A stretch of DNA of 36,734 nt from Flammeovirgaceae bacterium UBA5008 (lineage in GTDB: Bacteria; Bacteroidota; Bacteroidia; Cytophagales; Cyclobacteriaceae). The stretch is taken from positions 1 through 36,734 of the forward strand of contig DGYK01000039.1 in NCBI GenBank assembly GCA_002398365.1, in the 5' to 3' direction. Shown piece after piece: positions 8,722 through 15,315 of the stretch. Below the pieces are notes generated by a model that saw nothing but the letters and a program-made list of their open reading frames with translations, was not told where the DNA came from and made no database searches. The position numbers and the translations under genes are program-made. Positions within the stretch are counted from its first letter, which is position 1. Every line of letters begins with the position of its first letter.

Positions 8722-9465
8722 ATGACAAATCCTTTTCTTTCATTTATCTATAAATGCCTGCCTGTTTTGCTTCTTATTTTTTTCAGCCTAAGTGGCCAAG
8801 CACAAGAAAAAAGAGAAAGTAAGGTGCCTCTGTTTGTTTCTCATCTTAGCAAAGAAAATGCAGCCGTAACGAGGCGTAAGGGTGCTCCGAATCATTTTTT
8901 CTTAACACGCTTGGTTTGTTTCAATCGAAAGTGCCGGGCATTTATTGGCTGGCGCGATGAGCAACACAGCAGGCGTTATGATTATAACAAGGCCAGTAAA
9001 TTTAATAGCAAAAGAACACCCTCGATCGATACCATTCGGGTAAAGCAAGACAAGCCGATTGCTAAAATGCCGCCTAAAGAAAAGCCAAAGGCCACTCCAC
9101 CGCCCGCAGCATCTGACAGTATCATTGTTTTGGGAGAAGTACTTTTTGAAACAAACAGCTACCATTTGCGCGAAGAGATTTATACAACGCTCGATTCAAT
9201 CGCTGTCTTTTTGAAAAAGGAATCAAAGGCTACGGCTTCCATCTCCGGCCATACTGATAACACGGGTAAAGAAGATTTTAATCTGGAGCTTTCATCACAA
9301 CGCGCAGAAGCGGTGGCTGAATACTTATTAGATCGGGGTATCAATCCGGAACGCGTTTCATTTATAGGTTTCGGCAGTTCCCTACCTATTCAAACCAACA
9401 GCACACCCGAAGGCAGACGCAAAAACAGGCGCGTGGAAATTCTGATCAAACGAAAAAACAACTGA
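8722..9465 (+). CDS. OmpA-family peptidoglycan-binding protein
   Basis: The 247-residue product has a signal peptide ending S-G-Q-A-Q near residue 28. It is followed by an Arg/Lys-rich module (about 45-98) with two Cys (CFNRKCRAF) and a Pro/Lys linker (108-130). The C-terminal OmpA domain runs from about 134 to 245: a strand EVLFETNSYHLR, then SGHTDNTG with Asp179, and SSQRAEAV with Arg194, the pair that binds the diaminopimelate of peptidoglycan. It probably anchors an envelope structure to the cell wall. The stop is only 2 nt from the ATG of the acyltransferase gene, so the pair is translationally coupled. Confidence 0.88.
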   Translation: MTNPFLSFIYKCLPVLLLIFFSLSGQAQEKRESKVPLFVSHLSKENAAVTRRKGAPNHFFLTRLVCFNRKCRAFIGWRDEQHSRRYDYNKASKFNSKRTPSIDTIRVKQDKPIAKMPPKEKPKATPPPAASDSIIVLGEVLFETNSYHLREEIYTTLDSIAVFLKKESKATASISGHTDNTGKEDFNLELSSQRAEAVAEYLLDRGINPERVSFIGFGSSLPIQTNSTPEGRRKNRRVEILIKRKNN

Positions 9466-9467
9466 TC

Positions 9468-10586
9468 ATGAATTCGTTCGTCAGTCAAAAGTTTAAATTC
9501 TGGTCGTTCGTTTCCATGGTACTGCTCGTGTTTGTACATGGGTACAACCTGCAAGATCGCTACCTGCAACCATGGACTTTGCCGGGCGAATCTCTTTCAA
9601 TCACTTCTTTTGTTGAATATTGGTTAGCGAACGGTTTGTTTCGATTTCGAATTCCTATGTTGTTCATTATCTCAGGCTACCTCTATGCTTCGAATGACAC
9701 AACTCCTAATAAAGGTCGAATTGGAAAACGGTTTAAATCTCTGTTAGTACCTTATTTAGTTTGGAGTGCCATCGCTCTGTTGCTGTGCTTTGCATTTGAG
9801 TTTAGTGAATTCGGAAAGCGCCTGCTCGAACAAACACACATGCTGCAAATTGATGAGCAGCGCATGTTTTTGCACGAGTACCATTGGTATGAAGTAATTG
9901 GTCGCTGGCTGTTTTTTCCGGTGGCTTATCAATTATGGTTTATTCGCGTGCTGTTCATTTACAACTTGGCATATCCTGCCATTCGCTGGTGTGTGTTGAA
10001 CGCTTACGCGCGATGGATTTTCTTTACTATAGCATTTTTGTTTTGGCTATCTACAGGAGGTTTGATTTTGATTGAAGGAGAAGGGTTATTGTTTTTTTCA
10101 TTAGGAATATGGATTCAGAAAACCCATTTCTCTATCGAAACCCCGGCTAAATATCTGAAACCTGTTTATTGGGGCGTATTATTTATTACTCTCTCTTTAC
10201 TTAAAACATGGTTGGCATTTGAAGGAGAATCTTTGATAGGAGGAAGCGTATATCCTGTGATCACACTACTACACAAACTCGTCATTGTGAGTGGACTGAT
10301 CACTTGTTGGTTTGGATTGGATAAGCTGGTAAGTATGTGTATGAATCAAAAATGGTTTGTGTGGCTCACCGCATTTTCATTTTTCATATACGCCCTGCAC
10401 GCACCATGGGTAGCCATCTTTATTGATGCGATGTTTGAATGGCTGCAATTCATAGAAGGTTATCGCATGATGGCGTTTGTTATGTTGCCTCTTCTCGTGA
10501 TAAGTATTTGTATTTTTATCGGAGCTGCCCTGCGAAAACTAAGTCCGGCAACCTATCAATTCCTGACGGGTGGGCGCGGGATGTGA
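9468..10586 (+). CDS. Acyltransferase-3 family membrane protein
   Basis: The 372-residue product has about ten hydrophobic segments. The first reads FWSFVSMVLLVFVHGYN, with His24 at the position of the catalytic His of the acyltransferase-3 (OafA/NodX-like) family. It is followed by LFRFRIPMLFIISGYLY, the family R-x-P-x-x-F-x-I-S-G signature. A late helix ends FSFFIYALHAPWV. Members transfer acetyl, succinyl or other acyl groups onto sugars of polysaccharides or other envelope molecules. It begins 2 nt after the OmpA-like gene. The acceptor is not deducible from this context. Confidence 0.85.
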   Translation: MNSFVSQKFKFWSFVSMVLLVFVHGYNLQDRYLQPWTLPGESLSITSFVEYWLANGLFRFRIPMLFIISGYLYASNDTTPNKGRIGKRFKSLLVPYLVWSAIALLLCFAFEFSEFGKRLLEQTHMLQIDEQRMFLHEYHWYEVIGRWLFFPVAYQLWFIRVLFIYNLAYPAIRWCVLNAYARWIFFTIAFLFWLSTGGLILIEGEGLLFFSLGIWIQKTHFSIETPAKYLKPVYWGVLFITLSLLKTWLAFEGESLIGGSVYPVITLLHKLVIVSGLITCWFGLDKLVSMCMNQKWFVWLTAFSFFIYALHAPWVAIFIDAMFEWLQFIEGYRMMAFVMLPLLVISICIFIGAALRKLSPATYQFLTGGRGM

Positions 10587-10596
10587 TCATTCGCAG

Positions 10597-10604
10597 TACA
10601 TTTG
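10597..10604 (+). promoter_or_regulatory. Possible -7 element upstream of arfB
   Basis: TACATTTG fully matches TAnnTTTG and lies 26 nt before the GTG at 10631. The sequence 19 bp upstream (GCGC) does not match a -33 box, so this is a weak call. Confidence 0.3.
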
Positions 10605-10630
10605 TATTATACATGTTAAAAAAGTAAACC

Positions 10631-11038
10631 GTGAGTCCTTCTGTTTCCAATTACTATTCTGAATTTGTTTTCGCTACATCCCGCAGCAGCGGACCTGGCG
10701 GGCAAAATGTAAATAAGGTCAATACCAAAGTCACACTTTCGTGGAATATCTATCAATCGGCATTGCCGGATGAAGAGAAGAATGTGATTCTCGAAAAACT
10801 GGGATCTTTCATCACGAAAGAAGGCGTGTTGATGCTGACTTCGCAAGAGAAGCGATCGCAATTGCAGAACAAAGAAGAAGTGATTAAAAAGCTGGAAAAA
10901 CTATTGGTAAAAGCCTTTACCAAGAAAAAAGTGCGCAAGCCATCCAAGCCCAGCAAGGCGGCCATGCAAAAGCGAATCGTTGAAAAAAAGAAAGCCGGAG
11001 AAAAGAAGAAATGGCGCCAGAAGGGATTTGACGACTAG
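10631..11038 (+). CDS. arfB: Peptidyl-tRNA hydrolase / alternative release factor ArfB
   Basis: A 135-residue protein with a GTG start. It has the class-I release-factor catalytic loop SSGPGGQNVNK (GGQ at residues 23-25) and a C-terminal Lys/Arg-rich tail (about 88-135). That tail in ArfB (YaeJ) enters the empty mRNA channel of stalled ribosomes. It has no stop-codon recognition domain, consistent with the length of the family. Its role is to release peptidyl-tRNA on ribosomes with no stop codon in the A site. It lies 44 bp after the acyltransferase gene and 51 bp before the IF-2 N-domain gene, both on the same strand. Confidence 0.92.
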   Translation: MSPSVSNYYSEFVFATSRSSGPGGQNVNKVNTKVTLSWNIYQSALPDEEKNVILEKLGSFITKEGVLMLTSQEKRSQLQNKEEVIKKLEKLLVKAFTKKKVRKPSKPSKAAMQKRIVEKKKAGEKKKWRQKGFDD

Positions 11039-11042
11039 CCCA

Positions 11043-11073
11043 TTTGTTGGTATAGCCAGCCACCCTATATTTG
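11043..11073 (+). promoter_or_regulatory. Bacteroidota-type promoter
   Basis: TTTG at 11043-11046 is followed after exactly 19 bp by TATATTTG at 11066-11073, a full match to the TTTG / TAnnTTTG consensus used by the Bacteroidota housekeeping sigma factor. Transcription would start near 11080, about 10 nt before the ATG of the IF-2 N-domain gene. Confidence 0.75.
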
Positions 11074-11089
11074 CGCAAATTTTTTACCT

Positions 11090-11782
11090 ATGAGACTCGG
11101 GCAATTGTCACGAAAACTGGGAGTGAGCACCCCAGAAATCATTCAGTTTCTGGCTTCCAGACAAATTACCATCAGCGAAGATTCGAATGCTAAGGTTGAA
11201 GATATACATGCCCATTGGGTAACTGAAAAATTTGCTCCACACCTGATTGCTTCGGTAGAAGAAGTGATGGCGGAAGAAAAGAAAGAAATTGCAATACCTG
11301 TTGAAACTACTCCGGTTATCGAAACGCCATCTACAGAAGTTACAATGGAGGAGCCTGCTTTGCCGGAAGTAATCAAAGCCCCTAAAATTGAATTGGCTGG
11401 ACTGAAAGTGTTGGGCAAAATCGAAATCCCGGAGAAGAAGAAAAAAACTGATGAAAGTTTGGAAGGCCAACCGGAAGAGAGAGAAAGAAAACCCCGCAGC
11501 GAAAGGCCACGCTCAACCTCTCGTGAATACCAAGAACGGCCTCGAAAAAATCCAGTAGTGCTGCAACGTGAGCGTGAACAGCGTGAAGCCGAACAAAAAA
11601 GGAAAGAATTGCTGGCTAAAGAAAAAGAGAAAAAAACTAACCACTACTTCAATCGCGTAAAGCCAGTGGTTCCCACAAAGAAAGTCAGAAAAGAAGAAGA
11701 GACGATAGAGGTTGTAGACATTCCTGTTGAAAAAATGCCAACCACGCTCTGGGGAAAATTTATGCGGTGGTTAAATACCTAA
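11090..11782 (+). CDS. IF-2 N-domain-like protein with charged linker
   Basis: The first about 50 residues (MRLGQLSRKLGVSTPEIIQF onward) resemble the IF2_N helical subdomain found at the start of bacterial translation initiation factor 2: L-x-x-L-x-x-x-L-G-V-x-x-x-E-I-I-x-F-L. The other 180 residues are low-complexity, rich in Glu, Lys, Pro and Arg, and the product ends in a Trp-containing helix (TTLWGKFMRWLNT). There is no GTPase domain, so it is not IF-2 itself. The gene has its own consensus promoter and a terminator that begins inside its last codons. Nucleic-acid or ribosome binding is plausible but inferred. It lies 51 bp after arfB. Confidence 0.7.
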   Translation: MRLGQLSRKLGVSTPEIIQFLASRQITISEDSNAKVEDIHAHWVTEKFAPHLIASVEEVMAEEKKEIAIPVETTPVIETPSTEVTMEEPALPEVIKAPKIELAGLKVLGKIEIPEKKKKTDESLEGQPEERERKPRSERPRSTSREYQERPRKNPVVLQREREQREAEQKRKELLAKEKEKKTNHYFNRVKPVVPTKKVRKEEETIEVVDIPVEKMPTTLWGKFMRWLNT

Positions 11783-11799
11783 GCATCTAACCACCGCAT
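11762..11799. terminator. Convergent, bidirectional terminator hairpin
   Basis: ATGCGGTGGTTA (11762-11773) pairs perfectly with TAACCACCGCAT (11788-11799): a 12-bp stem with a 14-nt loop. The left arm is the coding sequence of the last codons of the IF-2 N-domain gene. It is followed by a T-rich stretch on the plus strand. It separates that gene from the convergent protease stop at 11806. Confidence 0.65.
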
Positions 11800-11805
11800 G
11801 ATCAT

Positions 11806-14800
11806 TTAATTTTTCTTAGCAGGTCGCTTGTACTTCACTGGAGGCGCAGGCTCCGGTTTCATTTCAACCGCTTCCGTCTTTAATAACTTCAGTGCTTCTT
11901 CTACTGCTCGTTCCAATTGCGGGTCGCGGCCTTTGATCACATCAGCAGGCAATTGCTCCACTTGAATATCAGGCGAAATGCCAACTCCTTCTACTGCCCA
12001 CTGGCCGTTCACGTCATAAAAACCTCCACGCGGTGCCACCATGCGTCCACCATCCACAAACGGAGGAGTGTCCCACGTGCCGACCAAGCCGCCCCACGTT
12101 TTCGTGCCAACGAGTGTGCCGATTTTCATTTTGTTGAAAAGATACGGCAGCAAATCTCCGCCTGATCCGGCACGCTCATTAATCAACATCACTTTCGGTC
12201 CGTAGATAGCAGCATGCGGCACACGGAATGGCAAGTGCTCTTCGGTGCGCGAGTTAAAATATCCTTGCAGATCGCGCGCCATAATGTCAACCATATAATC
12301 GGCTGCGGAGCCACCACCATTGTTACGCTCATCAATAATAGCTCCCTTCTTATCTTGTTGTGCAAAGTAGTAGCGATTAAATGAAGTGTAACCCGGATTG
12401 CCCGTATTGGGCACATACACATATGCCAACTGACCTTTGGACAGCTCGTTTACTTTTCTGCGATTGCCTTCTACCCAATCAATGTTACGCAGTTGATTTT
12501 CGTTTTCTACCGGAACGACCGTGACGATTCGCGCACCTTCAGCTGAAGGCTTGCTGTTCACTTTTATTTTAGTTTGCCGATTGGCGGTTGCTTCGAAGTA
12601 TTTGTACAGATTCACTGAAGTTGAAATCGGCTGACCATTTACTTCTAATATATAATCACCTACATTGATATTGACACCGGGCTCACGCAACGGAGCTTTC
12701 AGTTCCGGATTCCAGCTTTCTCCCAAATACGTTTTCTTAAATCGGTAGTAACCATTTTCAACTTCGAAATCTGCGCCAAGCAAACCGACCGGCACATTAT
12801 CGATGTTAGGAAAATCTCCGCCACTGGTATAAGAGTGACCTACGGCAACTTCGCCACCCAAAATATCCACGACATAATTTAAATCAGAGCGATGACGTAC
12901 ATGTTCAATCCATGGGCTGTACCATTTGTAGACATCACTCCACGGTGCACCGTGTACATTATTCACATATAAAAAGTCGCGTTGATAGCGCCAGCCTTCG
13001 CGGAAGATTTGTTTCCACTCTTCCATTGGGTTGATTTTTAATTTCATGTTACCCGCAGCTTCTACTTTACCATCGCCTACTTTTTTATTCGAATCGCTGG
13101 TACCTAAAATTCCCCACGTGGCATTGCTGCGATAAAGCAATGATTTACGATCGTGTGAAATGGCTACGTCATTCACTGGAGTGAGATAGACTTCTGTTTT
13201 TCGGTCTTTAAAATTGTAGCGATGCAGTGTTTGTCCTTGCTGGTTGGGCACAATCTCTGAATAAAATACATAACCATCGGGGGCCGGGTAAAGTGCAGCA
13301 TAGTTTCGTTGCGGCACATCCACTGCCAACATGCGATTCGCCAAGCCGTCCATGTCAATTTTCACGACAGGAGTTGCGTCTTTCTTCGCATCATCTTTTG
13401 CTTTTTCTTTTTCATCATCGCTGCGTGGTGCAAGCGGAGAAGCATCGTCTTTGCTAAGCACCAACACATACAACGCACGAGTGATCGGACGATCATACGA
13501 ACTCATATCTAACCAACCGGAGTTCAATGCGTAGTTCGTGCTTGCCAAAATGTAAAGGTATTTTCCGGTCGCATCCCATACAGGTGAAATGGCATCGGCC
13601 ATCCCATCGGTGAGTTGAAGGTTTTGATTGGTCTCTACATTAAATACTTTGATTGCCTTGTGGTGATTGTCTTGAATTTTTGGATAGGCAATCCATTTGC
13701 TATCGGGCGACCACACCGGATTCAGTGTGCGATTCGGGTGTGCGTATCTTTCGTTATCCACTTTCTTAGTGATGCCACTATTCACATCCGTATACCACAA
13801 CACATAGTCTGTGTCTGTAAATGCAATGTATTTGCCATCGGGCGACCATGCGGGTTTGAAAAAGAATGTAGGTTTTGAAATCGCAATTGCCTTGGGTTTT
13901 TCTAATCCTTCCTGATCGCCAATCATTAATTGATATTCTCCGCTGGCATCGCTAAACCACGCTATCTTCTTTCCATCAGGCGACCACACCGGTGAACGAT
14001 CAGCTGCAGCCGGTTGACGTGTAATATTTCGCCAGTCGCCTTTCTCTTTAGGTGCTGTAAAGATTTCTCCTCTGTATTCAAACAATGCTCGTTGGCCGGT
14101 AGGCGACAAAGACGCATTCACCAATGCAGTCGGCTTTATATCTTCCCATCGTTCACGCGCCCAATGGAAATCTCCGCGTACATTCACCACCACACGCTTG
14201 GTCGTTCCGTTAGCCGGATTTAGAATATTCAGATAGCCGCCTTGTTCATAGACGATCACACCACCACCTGCATCTAAGCTCTTTGCATCAAAATCTGTAT
14301 GAAATGTTTGTTGTTTCAATTCATTGGTGGCCGGATTGTACGACCACACATTGTTGGCATAATCGCGCTCAGATAAAAAGTAAACCACATTATTTAACCA
14401 AACCGGATCAGTGTGCCGCTCATTGTCAGTTTGTGGCGTCATCTTCAATGAATAATTTTTCAGGTCAACAATCCAGATTGGTTTCGCCTGTCCTCCGCGG
14501 TAGTTTCTCCACTCCGGGTCCCAAAATCCAATTTGCTGATAAGCGATGTACTTGCCGTCTTCTGAAATCTCTCCGGCTACGGCACGAGGAATCGATAAAA
14601 CTTCTTCCATTCCACCAGTGCGTTTGATTGTATAAATTTTAGATTCTTGGGTGGGCACCGCTTCGCGTGAAGACGCAAACAGAATAGATTCTCCATCTGG
14701 AGTCCAGCCGGTAACATTATCCGCACCCGGATGCCATGTGAGGCGCTCAGGTTGACCACCCTCACTAGGAATGATATACACATCAGTGTTGCCATCGTAT

Positions 14801-15039
14801 TGTCCGGTAAAGGCAATGTATTTTCCATCGGGTGAAAAGTGTGGTAAACTTTCTTGCCCTTCATTACTCGTGAGGCGTCTGGCCTCTCCTCCATCCTTAC
14901 CAACAATCCATAAGTCGTTGGCATAAACAAAGGCAATGTGGGTCTGACTGATGGTGGGTTGCCTGAGCAACATGGTGCCTTGCGCCCATGCATAACCGCC
15001 TGCAAGGATTAGTATAAAAAGAATAAACAGTTTTTTCAT
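11806..15039 (-). CDS. Tricorn-like S41 protease with beta-propellers and PDZ
   Basis: The 1,077-residue product has a signal peptide (MKKLFILFILILAGGYAWAQ). The N-terminal part contains many PD40/WD40-like propeller blades with the pattern F/W-S-P-D-G-K-x-I-A, for example FSPDGKYIAFTG and WSPDGKKIAWF. A PDZ-like segment around 750-850 includes GDYILEVNGQPIS. The C-terminal S41 core contains DERNNGGGSAADY and NERAGSGGDLLPY, whose Ser959 aligns with the Tricorn nucleophile. Tricorn cuts oligopeptides left by larger proteases. The export signal places this one in the periplasm, where it may clear peptides or be a self-compartmentalising peptidase. Length and architecture match bacterial Tricorn homologues. 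Confidence 0.9.
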   Translation of the reverse strand: MKKLFILFILILAGGYAWAQGTMLLRQPTISQTHIAFVYANDLWIVGKDGGEARRLTSNEGQESLPHFSPDGKYIAFTGQYDGNTDVYIIPSEGGQPERLTWHPGADNVTGWTPDGESILFASSREAVPTQESKIYTIKRTGGMEEVLSIPRAVAGEISEDGKYIAYQQIGFWDPEWRNYRGGQAKPIWIVDLKNYSLKMTPQTDNERHTDPVWLNNVVYFLSERDYANNVWSYNPATNELKQQTFHTDFDAKSLDAGGGVIVYEQGGYLNILNPANGTTKRVVVNVRGDFHWARERWEDIKPTALVNASLSPTGQRALFEYRGEIFTAPKEKGDWRNITRQPAAADRSPVWSPDGKKIAWFSDASGEYQLMIGDQEGLEKPKAIAISKPTFFFKPAWSPDGKYIAFTDTDYVLWYTDVNSGITKKVDNERYAHPNRTLNPVWSPDSKWIAYPKIQDNHHKAIKVFNVETNQNLQLTDGMADAISPVWDATGKYLYILASTNYALNSGWLDMSSYDRPITRALYVLVLSKDDASPLAPRSDDEKEKAKDDAKKDATPVVKIDMDGLANRMLAVDVPQRNYAALYPAPDGYVFYSEIVPNQQGQTLHRYNFKDRKTEVYLTPVNDVAISHDRKSLLYRSNATWGILGTSDSNKKVGDGKVEAAGNMKLKINPMEEWKQIFREGWRYQRDFLYVNNVHGAPWSDVYKWYSPWIEHVRHRSDLNYVVDILGGEVAVGHSYTSGGDFPNIDNVPVGLLGADFEVENGYYRFKKTYLGESWNPELKAPLREPGVNINVGDYILEVNGQPISTSVNLYKYFEATANRQTKIKVNSKPSAEGARIVTVVPVENENQLRNIDWVEGNRRKVNELSKGQLAYVYVPNTGNPGYTSFNRYYFAQQDKKGAIIDERNNGGGSAADYMVDIMARDLQGYFNSRTEEHLPFRVPHAAIYGPKVMLINERAGSGGDLLPYLFNKMKIGTLVGTKTWGGLVGTWDTPPFVDGGRMVAPRGGFYDVNGQWAVEGVGISPDIQVEQLPADVIKGRDPQLERAVEEALKLLKTEAVEMKPEPAPPVKYKRPAKKN

Positions 15040-15072
15040 ATGGGGTTGATTTATGGATGAATATATGTAGGG

Positions 15073-15111
15073 AAAAAATAAAAAACCCTACCGCTTGCGT
15101 AAAGGGTAGGG
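15073..15111 (-). terminator. Intrinsic terminator after the 48-codon ORF
   Basis: On the minus strand CCCTACC (15111-15105) pairs with GGTAGGG (15092-15086) around a 12-nt loop, then comes a T-rich tract (15085-15073). It ends the minus-strand recG array and insulates the Tricorn-like gene, which starts at 15039. Confidence 0.8.
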
Positions 15112-15133
15112 CTTTCAAGTAAGAATGTAGAAT

Positions 15134-15280
15134 TTAATCTAACGCATTCAAGGTAGTCCAATACCGATAGGCTACGATGGCCTTTTCGAATTTGCTCAAC
15201 TTGGTAATATCTTTTTTACTGTAGCGGGGAAGAATGATTTTATTAATAGAGGCCATCACTTTAAAAATGTTCTTCTTCAT
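15134..15280 (-). CDS. 48-aa conserved-looking basic protein
   Basis: An ATG at 15280 opens a 49-codon frame encoding a basic peptide with a hydrophobic N-terminus. It reads MKKNIFKVMASINKIILPRY and ends in AIVAYRYWTTLNALD. Small Bacteroidota ORFs of similar form (N-terminal K-K-x-x-F, S-K-K-D, L-S-K-x-E-K-A-I-V-A-x-R-Y-W-x-T-x-N-A-L-D) are known to me, often left without a function and sometimes misnamed. This is recall, not a search. It lies 35 bp after the propeller sensor stop on the same strand and is followed by a clean terminator, so it is probably the last gene of that transcript. No enzymatic motif is seen. Confidence 0.7.
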   Translation of the reverse strand: MKKNIFKVMASINKIILPRYSKKDITKLSKFEKAIVAYRYWTTLNALD

Positions 15281-15315
15281 AAGCTATGGTTCAGATTTAA
15301 AAATCAATTTACAAA

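Noticed and set aside
14283..14627. 114-codon plus-strand frame inside the Tricorn-like gene
   Set aside because: It is antisense to conserved propeller blades and its composition does not look like a protein domain.
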